Source: Roseovarius atlanticus (GTDB lineage: Bacteria; Pseudomonadota; Alphaproteobacteria; Rhodobacterales; Rhodobacteraceae). From it: 64,000 bases of DNA. The stretch covers positions 214,283 through 278,282 of the forward strand of contig NZ_LAXJ01000007.1 in assembly GCF_001441615.1 (NCBI RefSeq), in the 5' to 3' direction. Below are positions 1 to 7,863 of the stretch, piece by piece; position 1 is the first letter of the stretch; the number at the start of each line of letters is the position of its first letter. The position numbers and the translations under genes were made by a program. The notes below the pieces were generated by a model. It saw nothing but the letters and a program-made list of their open reading frames with translations. It ran no database searches and had not been told where the DNA came from.

Positions 1-1
1 C

Positions 2-358
2 ACCTTCGGCGATATCGGCCATGCCATCCAAAGCTTCGTCGAAGGTCACCGCATGAGCGTGGTACGCGATTTCTGCGGCCACGGCCTCGGCCGGGTGTTC
101 CACGCGCCGCCCAACGTGCTGCATTACGGCCGCGAAGGCACCGGACCGACGCTCGAGGAAGGCATGTTCTTCACCATCGAGCCGATGGTGAACCTCGGCC
201 GCCCCGAAACCAAGGTACTCTCCGACGACTGGACGGCGGTGACCCGCGACCGCTCGCTCTCGGCCCAGTTCGAACATTCCATCGGCGTCACGGCGGAGGG
301 CTGCGAGATCTTCACCCTGTCCCCGGGTGGCCGCTTCCACCCGACTTGGAGGGACTAG
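2..358 (+). CDS. map: Methionine aminopeptidase (type I), 3' part
   Basis: The frame is open from the window edge, so the N-terminus lies outside. The visible C-terminal two thirds carries the MetAP landmarks: a metal-ligand His in the CGHGLG stretch, the Glu in FTIEPMV, and the Glu in QFEHSIGVTAEG. These belong to the pita-bread dinuclear metalloprotease fold that removes N-terminal Met from new proteins in the cytosol. It ends at a TAG and is followed by about 790 bases with no credible gene. Family identity is firm; only the start is missing. Confidence 0.93.
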   Translation, partial: TFGDIGHAIQSFVEGHRMSVVRDFCGHGLGRVFHAPPNVLHYGREGTGPTLEEGMFFTIEPMVNLGRPETKVLSDDWTAVTRDRSLSAQFEHSIGVTAEGCEIFTLSPGGRFHPTWRD

Positions 359-602
359 CCGAAGCGCAAGGTCCACAAGGGCGGCTTCGAGCCCTGAGTG
401 CTCAAGTGTGATCCATAGCCCCGAGCGCCATCGACGGGCCGCGGCGCGGCAATCCGACGGTGGTTCGGGGCCTGCGGCCTGTCTCCGCGTCGGGGCTGTA
501 GATCAAACGTCTTTCATGTCCGGCATATCCGACGTGAAGAAAGACACGTGTCGCGCGGAATCAAGGCCGGAGGCCGCCGCGCGATCGCCAGACCGCCCCC
601 CG

Positions 603-692
603 GGCTGGCGATTGGGTGACGTTGGTGCTTCGATTGAAAGTCTTGCGGACATGGCTGCCATAAAGCGCATTGAAGACCCGTTGGAACGCCAT
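603..692. repeat. Imperfect repeat, copy A
   Basis: Starts with GGGCTGGCGATT and ends near GAACGCCAT. It aligns by eye, with small indels, to 866-958. The copies share the opening 12 bases and scattered blocks at the far end. Confidence 0.4.
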
Positions 693-865
693 CCCGCGGT
701 CTGGCAATCACGCGGCTTGTGAGGCTGACGTCCGTCTCGTCCGCACTGCCGACATTCGTCCCTACTGCAACGAATGCCGGGATCGAGCCCATGTAAGACA
801 CTGGTATCGAGCCCCCAGCCGGTTAACAGCCGCGAAGCGGCCCGGCCATCGTCAGCCCCTCCCTT

Positions 866-958
866 GGGCTGGCGATTTGGCTGAGGCTGGGCGCAACGAT
901 CATTCTGAGGACGTGTTTGGCAAGCATCAAGTGCTTCATAGTTGCCGTCGGATCGCCA
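866..958. repeat. Imperfect repeat, copy B
   Basis: Second diverged copy, about 263 bases after copy A and in the same orientation. It starts with the same GGGCTGGCGATT and ends near GATCGCCA. When translated on the minus strand the two copies sit in the same frame (GWRSDG versus GWRSNG, then NRQPKGG versus NRQPGGR). Confidence 0.4.
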
Positions 959-1063
959 CCCCAGGGGCTGCCGCTCGCCTCCGTCGTGATCGGCGGCTTT
1001 GTCCGCAAAGCGGTCACGCACACGTTTCGCCTTGTCCTAGCGGGTGCGCCCTGTCCGCGCGAC

Positions 1064-1107
1064 CTTCACCACCTGCACCAGCCCCCGGCGAACAGCCCCC
1101 ACACGGC
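1064..1107 (-). repeat. Duplicate of the benE 3' terminus
   Basis: 44 bases matching 1164-1208 (the last codons of benE) with two substitutions and one missing base, almost exactly 100 bases away. On the minus strand it reads AVWGLFAGG and then shifts frame. It is a non-functional remnant of a local duplication or recombination. Confidence 0.75.
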
Positions 1108-1148
1108 TTCGCGTAGGGTGGGTGAAAACCCGCGCGCCACTCCTCGGC

Positions 1149-2300
1149 CTACCCCTTCACCCACTTCACGACCTGCACCAGCCCCCCGGCCAACAGCCCC
1201 CACACGGCCCCGCCCAGCCCGAACACCGTCACGCCCGAGGCCGTGACTACAAACGTGATCACCGCCGCCTCGCGATACTCCGCATCCTCCAGCGCGGCGG
1301 CGGTGGAATTGGCGAAGACGCCTAACAGGGCCACCCCCGCGACGCTCGCCATCACCATCGGCGGCGCAAGGCCTGCGAAGGTCGTGATTACCCAGGCAAA
1401 AACGCCCAGAATGCAGTAAAAGACCCCCGCCATCACCGCCGACCAATAGCGCTTCGCGGGGTCCGGGTGGCTGTCCTCGTCGGCGCACATCGCCGCGGTG
1501 ATCGCCGCAAGGCAGGTCTGCGGCGCGCCTCCCGGGGCCGACAGCACGCTGAACCCGCCCACGACACTCAACAACGGCCCCGGTTCCGGCGCGTATCCAT
1601 GCGCCCGCATCACCGCCAGCCCCGGCACGTTCTGCGTCGCCATCGTAACCACATAAAGCGGCAGTCCGATCCCCACCACGGCTGCCAGCGAGAACTCCGG
1701 CATCACAAAGACCGGCGCCGTCACCCAGCCCCCGGCGTCAAACGCGCCAAGGTCCCCATAAGCCAGCACCGTGATCCCCGCCGCCACGACCGCCCCCGGC
1801 ACCGCCAACAGCTTGTTGATCCGGCCCAGCACGAACCACGTCGCCAGGATCGGTCCGATCACCAGTGGCGTCTCGGCCACCGCCAGCACCGGCACGACAA
1901 CCAGCGGCATCAGCACGCCCCCCAGCATTGCCTGTGCCAGCGGCGCGGGTATTCCCGCCGCCAACCGTCCCAGAGGCCGCCAAAGCCCTGAAATCACGGT
2001 CAGCGCGCCCGCCACCAGAAACCCGGCCACCGCGCCTGCGAACCCAGCCTCTACCGGTGCCGTCACCGCCAACAACGCCGCCCCCGGCGTCGACCACGCC
2101 ACCGAGGCCGGCATCTTCGTCCACAGGCTCAGAACGATCCCCGCCAGCCCCATCGCCAGCGCCGCCGCCATCAGGCCGGAGGCCGCCTGCGCATCGCTCG
2201 CGCCAACCGCGGCCAGCCCCTGCAACACGATGGGAAAGGAACTGAAGAACCCGACCATGGCCACGACAAAGCCGGTCGAAATCGTCTGGATGGGTGGCAT
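1149..2300 (-). CDS. benE: BenE-family benzoate/proton symporter
   Basis: About 383 residues of almost continuous hydrophobic helices. It has the BenE-type opening with a long glycine/alanine-rich first helix and the segment MPASVAWSTPGAALLAV near residue 65, where the family has its unwound substrate-site helix. It is an inner-membrane importer of benzoate or a similar aromatic acid, inferred from family. The ATG at 2300 overlaps the TGA of the preceding DUF3253 gene; a GTG three bases upstream is an alternative, and GGAGAG lies just before. No benzoate-degradation genes lie nearby, so the substrate is uncertain. A fragment of its own 3' end is duplicated just downstream. Confidence 0.85.
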   Translation of the reverse strand: MPPIQTISTGFVVAMVGFFSSFPIVLQGLAAVGASDAQAASGLMAAALAMGLAGIVLSLWTKMPASVAWSTPGAALLAVTAPVEAGFAGAVAGFLVAGALTVISGLWRPLGRLAAGIPAPLAQAMLGGVLMPLVVVPVLAVAETPLVIGPILATWFVLGRINKLLAVPGAVVAAGITVLAYGDLGAFDAGGWVTAPVFVMPEFSLAAVVGIGLPLYVVTMATQNVPGLAVMRAHGYAPEPGPLLSVVGGFSVLSAPGGAPQTCLAAITAAMCADEDSHPDPAKRYWSAVMAGVFYCILGVFAWVITTFAGLAPPMVMASVAGVALLGVFANSTAAALEDAEYREAAVITFVVTASGVTVFGLGGAVWGLLAGGLVQVVKWVKG

Positions 2301-2539
2301 CACGTCTCTCCTTCGGCCAAACCCAGCCGGATCGGCCCCTTGGCCTCCAACGGATCAACGGCCTGACCTTTCTGCGTCGCCACCAGCGGCAGCCCTGCCG
2401 CCACGGCACGCACCCGCGGCATCAAATCTCGCCAATCCTCGGACAGCGCCCGCGCCGCCTCGGACGGGCAAAACGTCTTACCCGCTCCACGCTCCCGCGC
2501 CAGCCGCATAAGCACATCGGCGATCTCGTCATCCGTCAT
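2300..2539 (-). CDS. DUF3253 family small protein
   Basis: A 79-residue protein starting MTDDEIADVLMRLARERG. It contains the family's CPSEAARAL segment and a winged-helix-like layout, and ends with LEAKGPIRLGL. The longer upstream frame (to 2626) is rich in Arg/Gly and overlaps the ileS 3' end, so the internal ATG at 2539 is preferred. It begins 28 bases after ileS, and its stop overlaps the benE start, so ileS-DUF3253-benE are probably co-transcribed. Its function is unknown; a DNA-binding role is only suggested by the fold. Confidence 0.75.
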   Translation of the reverse strand: MTDDEIADVLMRLARERGAGKTFCPSEAARALSEDWRDLMPRVRAVAAGLPLVATQKGQAVDPLEAKGPIRLGLAEGET

Positions 2540-2567
2540 GGCCGTAGGGTGGGGTTTCACCCCACCG

Positions 2568-5474
2568 TCACCCCAACGCCTCGTTACACCGCGCACAGAC
2601 ACCCGGATGCGTGTGCGTCCCCACATCCGGCAGGATCTTCCAGCAGCGCTGGCATTTCTCGCCTTCCGCGCGCTCGAAGACCACGGTAATACCGTCCACC
2701 TCGGGCAGGCGGTACGCCTCCGCCGGGCTGGGATCGTCGGTCAGCCGGATATCGGACGTGATGCAGATATCGTCGAAATTGACCGATTTCAGCACCTCCA
2801 GCGCCTCGGAATCCTGCACATGCACCACGGGTGCCGCTTCCAGCGACGCCCCGATCACCTTGTCGGTCCGCTGCACTTCCAGCGCCGCCGTCACCACGCG
2901 CCGCGCCTGCCGCACCGTGGCCCATTTCGCCGCCAGCGGCTCGTTCAGCCATTCCTTCGGCGTCTCGGGAATATCCACCAGGTGCACCGAGCTCTCGTCG
3001 CCCGGGAACCGCTCCAGCCAGACCTCCTCCATGGTGAACACCAGCACCGGCGCCAGCCACGTGGTCAGGCGATGGAACAGGATATCCATCACCGTCCGCG
3101 CCGCCCGCCGCCGGGGCGTGTCCCCGTCGCAATACAGCGCATCCTTGCGGATATCGAAGTAGAACGCGCTCAACTCCACCGTCGCGAAGTTGAAAAGCGC
3201 CTGGAACACCCCCTGGAAATCATAGGCGGCATAGCCCGTGCGCACCCGGTGATCCAGCTCCGCCAGCCGGTGCAGCACCCAGCGTTCCAGCTCGGGCATG
3301 TCCTCGGGCTCCACCCGATCCGCGTCGCTGAAATGGCTCAAAGCCCCCAGCAGGAAGCGCATCGTGTTGCGCAACCGGCGATAGCTGTCGGCGGTCCCTT
3401 TCAGGATCTCCGGCCCGATCCGCTGATCATTGGTGTAATCGGTCTGCGCCACCCACAGCCGCAGAATATCGGCACCGTATTGCTTGACCACCTCGTCCGG
3501 CACGATCGTGTTGCCGAGCGACTTGGACATCTTGTTGCCCTTCTCGTCCAGCGTGAACCCGTGGGTCAGCACGCCGCGATAGGGCGCGTGCCCCGTCGTG
3601 CCGCAGGATTGCAGCATGGACGAATGGAACCAACCCCGGTGCTGGTCGGTGCCCTCAAGGTACAGATCCGCCATACCGTCCTCGGACCCGTCTTCGCGGT
3701 CGCGCAGAACGAACGCATGGGTCGAGCCGGAGTCGAACCAGACGTCGAGAATGTCGTCGACCTTCTCCCACTCGTTCGGATCGTAGTCATTGCCCAGGAA
3801 CCGCTCCTTCGCGCCCTCCTTGTACCACGCATCCGCGCCTTCGGCCTCGAACGCCTCCAGAATCCGTGCGTTGACCGCCTCATCCCGCAGCAGAAAGCCT
3901 TCGTCGGTGGGCATCGCGCCTTTCCTGACGAAACAGGTCAGCGGCACACCCCACGCCCTCTGCCGCGACAAGACCCAGTCCGGCCGCGATTCCATCATGG
4001 AATACAGACGGTTGCGCCCGGTCTTGGGCGTCCACTGCACCTTGTCGATCTCGGTCAGCGCCCGCTGGCGGATCGTCGTGCCGCTCTTGTCCTGCCCGTC
4101 GCCAACCTCGCGATCGATCGCGGCGAACCATTGCGGCGTGTTGCGATAGATCACCGGCGCCTTCGAGCGCCAGGAATGCGGGTAGGAGTGCTTGATCTTG
4201 CCCCGCGCCAGCAGGCCACCCACCTCGACCAGCTTGTCGATGATCGTCTTGTTGGCGTTGCCCTCCTTGCCCTTGCGGTCAAGGATATAAGTCCCGCCAA
4301 AGAACGGCAGGTCGGCACGGAAACCGCCATCGTCCATCACGTTATAGGTGATGACCTGGTCCAGCATCCCGAGGCCACGGTAAAGCTCGTACTCCTCCAT
4401 CCCGTGGCTGGGCGCGCAATGCACGAACCCGGTGCCTTCCTCGTCGGTCACGAAATCGGCCGCGCGGAAATCACGCAGATCGTCCCACTCGCCATTCGAC
4501 CCCTCAGCGCCGTGCAACGGATGCTTAAGGCTCAGACCAGCCAACTCGTCGGCGCTCACGTCGCGCACACGGCTCCACTGGTCGTCATTCAGCCGCGCCC
4601 GACCCATCACGTCCCCGGCCAGCTTGTCGGCCAAGATGAATTTGTCGCCCACATTGGCCCAGCACTCGTCCGGCGTTCCCGTGACCTCGTAAAGGCCATA
4701 AGAGATATCCTCACCATAAACTACCGCCTTGTTCGACGGCATGGTCCAGGGCGTCGTGGTCCAGATGACCACATGCGCACCTTCGAGATCGCCTTCGGCC
4801 ACGGCGAACTTCACCCAAACCGTAAAGCTCTCCTTGTCGTGGTACTCCACCTCCGCCTCGGCCAGCGCGGTCTTCTCCACCGGCGACCACATCACCGGCT
4901 TCGAGCCCTGGTACAGCGTGCCGTTCATCAGGAACTTCTGGAACTCCTCCGCGATGATCCGCTCGGCGCGGAAATCCATCGTCAGATAAGGCTTCTCCCA
5001 CTTGCCGGTCACGCCCAGCCGCTTGAACTCATCCCGCTGGATGTCGATCCAGCCTTCCGCGAACTTGCGGCACTCAGCGCGGAAATCGACGATATCCACC
5101 GCGTCCTTGTTCTGGCCCTTCTTGCGGTACTGCTCCTCGATCTTCCACTCGATCGGCAGGCCGTGACAGTCCCAGCCGGGGATATAGCGCGCATCGCGCC
5201 CCATCATCTGCTGGGAGCGAACCACCATGTCCTTCAGGATCTTGTTCAGCGCGTGGCCGATATGCAGGTGCCCGTTGGCGTAAGGGGGGCCATCGTGCAG
5301 GGTGAACGGCTGGCGCGTCTCGGCTGTCGCCTTCTCGCGCAGGCGGTCGTAAACCCCCAGCCCATTCCACCGCTCCAGCCACTCGGGCTCGCGCTTGGGC
5401 AGACCCGCGCGCATCGGGAAATCGGTCTGGGGCAGGTTCAGCGTGTCTTTGTAATCGGGTGTGTCAGAACACAT
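2568..5474 (-). CDS. ileS: Isoleucyl-tRNA synthetase
   Basis: 968 residues, normal for bacterial IleRS. The class I HIGH motif is at residues 71-74 (HLHIGH) and the KMSKS loop near residue 648 (NKMSKSLGN). The editing (CP1) domain lies between, and a C-terminal zinc knuckle has Cys pairs near 941/944 and 960/963. It charges tRNA-Ile in the cytosol. The ATG at 5474 gives a typical N-terminus (a short polar lead, then LPQTDFPMRAGLPKREP). The opposite strand carries a long open frame that is only a shadow of this high-GC gene. Confidence 0.98.
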   Translation of the reverse strand: MCSDTPDYKDTLNLPQTDFPMRAGLPKREPEWLERWNGLGVYDRLREKATAETRQPFTLHDGPPYANGHLHIGHALNKILKDMVVRSQQMMGRDARYIPGWDCHGLPIEWKIEEQYRKKGQNKDAVDIVDFRAECRKFAEGWIDIQRDEFKRLGVTGKWEKPYLTMDFRAERIIAEEFQKFLMNGTLYQGSKPVMWSPVEKTALAEAEVEYHDKESFTVWVKFAVAEGDLEGAHVVIWTTTPWTMPSNKAVVYGEDISYGLYEVTGTPDECWANVGDKFILADKLAGDVMGRARLNDDQWSRVRDVSADELAGLSLKHPLHGAEGSNGEWDDLRDFRAADFVTDEEGTGFVHCAPSHGMEEYELYRGLGMLDQVITYNVMDDGGFRADLPFFGGTYILDRKGKEGNANKTIIDKLVEVGGLLARGKIKHSYPHSWRSKAPVIYRNTPQWFAAIDREVGDGQDKSGTTIRQRALTEIDKVQWTPKTGRNRLYSMMESRPDWVLSRQRAWGVPLTCFVRKGAMPTDEGFLLRDEAVNARILEAFEAEGADAWYKEGAKERFLGNDYDPNEWEKVDDILDVWFDSGSTHAFVLRDREDGSEDGMADLYLEGTDQHRGWFHSSMLQSCGTTGHAPYRGVLTHGFTLDEKGNKMSKSLGNTIVPDEVVKQYGADILRLWVAQTDYTNDQRIGPEILKGTADSYRRLRNTMRFLLGALSHFSDADRVEPEDMPELERWVLHRLAELDHRVRTGYAAYDFQGVFQALFNFATVELSAFYFDIRKDALYCDGDTPRRRAARTVMDILFHRLTTWLAPVLVFTMEEVWLERFPGDESSVHLVDIPETPKEWLNEPLAAKWATVRQARRVVTAALEVQRTDKVIGASLEAAPVVHVQDSEALEVLKSVNFDDICITSDIRLTDDPSPAEAYRLPEVDGITVVFERAEGEKCQRCWKILPDVGTHTHPGVCARCNEALG

Positions 5475-5677
5475 CTGTGACGTCCTTTGTCACTGGCATT
5501 TCAATCTCTGGGTGGGGGCGGCGCGGTGGTCCATACGCCTATGATCCCGGCGGCTCGTCTGTCTCAGAGCGCCGGGCATGTAATTCGAATGATGATCGCA
5601 AAGCGGGTCATGATGGGGGGCGTTATAGGTGCCAGCGTTCCAAGGAGCAAGCCGTAGAACCCGGCCCCGCCATCCGC

Positions 5678-5704
5678 GCCAAGACTTTTCAGAAAAGTCT
5701 TGGC
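5678..5704. repeat. Perfect palindrome, first of a pair
   Basis: GCCAAGACTTTT, spacer CAG, then AAAAGTCTTGGC: 12-base arms around 3 bases. It overlaps the next palindrome by two bases and lies between divergent genes, so a terminator role is unlikely unless an unseen transcript ends here. Confidence 0.85.
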
Positions 5705-5727
5705 AAAAGCCTTCTCAAGGCTTTTGC
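5703..5727. repeat. Perfect palindrome, second of a pair
   Basis: GCAAAAGCCTT, spacer CTC, then AAGGCTTTTGC: 11-base arms around 3 bases. Together with 5678-5704 it forms a double-hairpin element similar in design to 23460-23504. Confidence 0.85.
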
Positions 5728-5780
5728 AACGCCCGCCCTGTTAACGCGCCAGATCGCGAAAATCCGCACCGTCGGCGCAC

Positions 5781-5806
5781 CACCCGAATACCGACGCAAT
5801 ACCGAC
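5781..5806 (+). repeat. Dispersed 26-base repeat, copy 1
   Basis: Begins CACCCGAATACCGACG and continues CAATACCGAC. It matches the reverse complement of 16405-16430 at 24 of 26 positions. The two copies lie 10.6 kb apart in unrelated intergenic contexts. Confidence 0.75.
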
Positions 5807-5899
5807 GTTCCGATTTCCCACGATCCGCCGGCGTTAACCATGTTTCCCGAATCGCGTTTCCCATTGCATCCGGCCCCTCCAACGGCCAGATTCGAGGCC

Positions 5900-6319
5900 A
5901 TGACACCGGTCCTGCCCCCCCGTTTCGAGATCACCCGCGCCGAGATCGAGCGCGTGGTCTCGGCCTTCTACGCCGCGTGCCGCGCGCATCCCGGGCTGGC
6001 CCCTGTCTTTGCCGCCCATGTCGCCGACTGGACCGCGCACGAGGCCCGCGTCAGCGATTTCTGGGCCAACACGATCCTGCACGAGCGGTGCTACGTGGGC
6101 AATGCCATGCAGGCCCATGTGCAGGCGGGCAATGTCAAACCGGGCATGTTCTCGACATGGCTCGACCTCTTCGACACCACCCTGCACTCCGAGCTTTCCC
6201 CGACCAAGGCCGCCGCCTGGTCCGCACTCGCCCACCGCATCGGCCAGACCCTGCGCGCGGGCGTCGTGAACCGCGAGACCCTGCCCGGCGGCATCCCGAA
6301 GCTGGGTAACCCGTTCTGA
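5900..6319 (+). CDS. Group III truncated haemoglobin
   Basis: 139 residues from the ATG at 5900 (MTPVLPPRFEITRAEIERVV). It shows the group III features: an N-terminal region with FYAACRAHPGLAPVF, then ADWTAHEARVSDFWA with the F/W cluster, and a proximal-His segment around NAMQAHVQAGN. The C-terminus is NPF. Such globins bind haem and O2 or NO; roles in NO or redox protection are proposed for the family. The longer frame to 5459 crosses palindromes and a dispersed repeat, so the internal start is preferred. It stands alone between ileS and a convergent ycjF. Confidence 0.85.
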   Translation: MTPVLPPRFEITRAEIERVVSAFYAACRAHPGLAPVFAAHVADWTAHEARVSDFWANTILHERCYVGNAMQAHVQAGNVKPGMFSTWLDLFDTTLHSELSPTKAAAWSALAHRIGQTLRAGVVNRETLPGGIPKLGNPF

Positions 6320-6433
6320 CGCACGGCCCCGCGACCGGACGTTAATGATTTCCCGCTAATTTGGGCAAAACCGCGAGGCTGCATCTGCCTTGGGGCGAAA
6401 ATACCGACACACCGAGCGAAAATTGCCGTTTGT

Positions 6434-7441
6434 TTACACGTTGTTAACCCCGCTGAAGAGCCCGGTCAGCGCCCGCTGCACCATCCGCGTCACCGAGGGC
6501 CGCTTGCCCGCCCGGAACGGCAGGGGCCGACACACTTCCATCGCCGCCACGCCCACCCGGGCCGTCAGCGCGCCATTGACGATCCCCTCACCGAACCGGC
6601 GCGAGACCTTGGACAAAAGGCTTCCTCCGGCGACCGAGCCAATCAGGTCGTCGCCCACCGCCACGGCGCCCGTGGCCACAAGATGCGTCATCACCGCCCG
6701 GGCCAGCCGCCAGCTGCCCAGCGTGCCCGACCGCCCGCCATAGATTTCGGCAATCCGCCGGATCATCCGCAGGTTCGACGTCAGCGCCGCAATCACGTCG
6801 GCAAAGGCCAGCGGCACCACCGCCGTCACCGTCGCCACCTGCCGTGCTGCGGCCTCGATCTCGCGCGCCGCGGCCCGGTCCAGCGGCGCCAGCAGTTCCG
6901 TCTCGGCCAGCCCCAGCAGGCTGCCCGCATCCATCTGCTCGGGGCCATAGTCGCGCAGCCGGTCCCGCCCCCAGCTGGTATCCTCCCGGCCCGCGTAAAG
7001 CTGCGTCAGGTCATGCACCACGCGCCGCGCCTGTTTCAGGTCCGCGCCCGCCAAAGCCGCATCCGCCGCTCGGTGCAGCTTGTCGATCCGCGCCAGCCGC
7101 GAAAACGCCGCCATCTCGCGAATGACAATGATCAGGCAAACAAGGGCAAACGCCGCGATCAGCGCGGTGACGGCGTAGCCCAGCACCACGTTGCGGGCCA
7201 GCAGAGCCATCACGAAGTCCCAAGCGGCAAAGGAAATCACGGCCCCGAGGATCGACAGCAACAAGCCCCAGAACCAACGCGCCAGGCGCGACGGTTTCTT
7301 CGCTGCCAATGTCGCCACGGTCTGCATCGCGCGGCCCTCGGGGTGGCCTTCCAACACGGGGTCCGGCACCGGCGGCGCCATGTCGGGGCGGGGGCTGTCA
7401 TCACCCTCTTCGATGTCGATCAGAACCGGCCGCTTGCTCAT
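6434..7441 (-). CDS. YcjF-like DUF697 inner-membrane protein
   Basis: 335 residues. An acidic, proline-rich N-terminal tail (about 1-45) precedes two membrane helices, near 53-80 and 85-110. The rest has the DUF697 pattern: a helical middle domain, then LAFADVIAALTSNLRMIRRIAEIYGGR. This is the TIGR01620/YcjF family, whose gene accompanies ycjX in many proteobacteria. The ATG at 7441 overlaps the TGA of the GNAT gene (ATGA), giving a three-gene coupled operon ycjX-GNAT-ycjF. The exact role is unknown; envelope stress has been linked to the pair in enterobacteria. Confidence 0.85.
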   Translation of the reverse strand: MSKRPVLIDIEEGDDSPRPDMAPPVPDPVLEGHPEGRAMQTVATLAAKKPSRLARWFWGLLLSILGAVISFAAWDFVMALLARNVVLGYAVTALIAAFALVCLIIVIREMAAFSRLARIDKLHRAADAALAGADLKQARRVVHDLTQLYAGREDTSWGRDRLRDYGPEQMDAGSLLGLAETELLAPLDRAAAREIEAAARQVATVTAVVPLAFADVIAALTSNLRMIRRIAEIYGGRSGTLGSWRLARAVMTHLVATGAVAVGDDLIGSVAGGSLLSKVSRRFGEGIVNGALTARVGVAAMEVCRPLPFRAGKRPSVTRMVQRALTGLFSGVNNV

Positions 7442-7863
7442 GTCTCCACCCTGCGCTCCGGCGGCCAGACCATCAGGATCTCGGGCCGCCCCTCGTCATT
7501 TCTCGCACCATCCGCCCGTGTCTTTTCGGCAAAGCCATGGCGGCAATAGAACCGCCTGCCCCCGGTGTTTTCCTCGGCCACCCAAAGGTTTAGCCGTTCG
7601 TGCTGGTCCTGGGCATCCTGCAACAGAACGCGCCCCAGCCCGCGCCCCTGCGCCCGCGGATGCACGTAAAGCGCGTGTAACTCGCCCGCCCGGCAAAGGC
7701 TGAAACCAGCGATGCCAGTGCCATCCGCAACGGCCCGAACGCAACCCTGCCGCGTCAGGCGCAGCATGATGGTCAGGTCATCCCACCAACTCGAGTCCCG
7801 GTACCGCCACAGCACCGCCAGCAAGCCGGGCACATGCCAAAGCCTTGCACGAAACGGGGTCAT
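7438..7863 (-). CDS. GNAT family N-acetyltransferase
   Basis: 141 residues from the ATG at 7863, which overlaps the ycjX stop (ATGA). The acetyl-CoA loop is visible as LHALYVHPRAQGRGLGRVLLQDA (motif A, Q/R-x-x-G-x-G). It is followed by LWVAEENTGGRRFYCRHGF (motif B, the Y-x-x-x-G-F ending). The extra N-terminal 41 residues of the longer frame overlap ycjX and are rejected. The substrate cannot be told. Its position between ycjX and ycjF, overlapping at both ends, implies co-translation with them. Confidence 0.85.
   Translation of the reverse strand: MTPFRARLWHVPGLLAVLWRYRDSSWWDDLTIMLRLTRQGCVRAVADGTGIAGFSLCRAGELHALYVHPRAQGRGLGRVLLQDAQDQHERLNLWVAEENTGGRRFYCRHGFAEKTRADGARNDEGRPEILMVWPPERRVET

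Larger units (their letters stand above)
359..1148. other. Non-coding stretch with degenerate repeats
   Basis: About 790 bases between map and benE. Open frames exist on both strands, but they are compositionally biased, give no recognisable domain and overlap one another. What can be seen is an imperfect repeat pair (603-692 and 866-958) and a short duplicate of the benE 3' end (1064-1107). It reads as an eroded intergenic region rather than a functional gene. Confidence 0.6.
5475..5899. other. Divergent intergenic region, ileS / globin
   Basis: 425 bases between two divergently transcribed genes. It holds a pair of abutting perfect palindromes (5678-5727) and one copy of a dispersed 26-base repeat (5781-5806). 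A frame in phase with the globin runs through much of it, but its translation is low-complexity with no family resemblance. Promoters for both genes must lie here; I could not assign -35/-10 boxes with confidence. Confidence 0.6.

Noticed and set aside
503..1021. 172-codon minus-strand frame after map
   Set aside because: The translation is biased in composition, contains the imperfect repeat pair and overlaps other frames of equal quality. No family resemblance.
2538..5480. 980-codon open frame on the plus strand opposite ileS
   Set aside because: It is rich in Arg, His and Pro, without any domain pattern, and exactly mirrors a clear IleRS on the minus strand. A typical high-GC antisense shadow.
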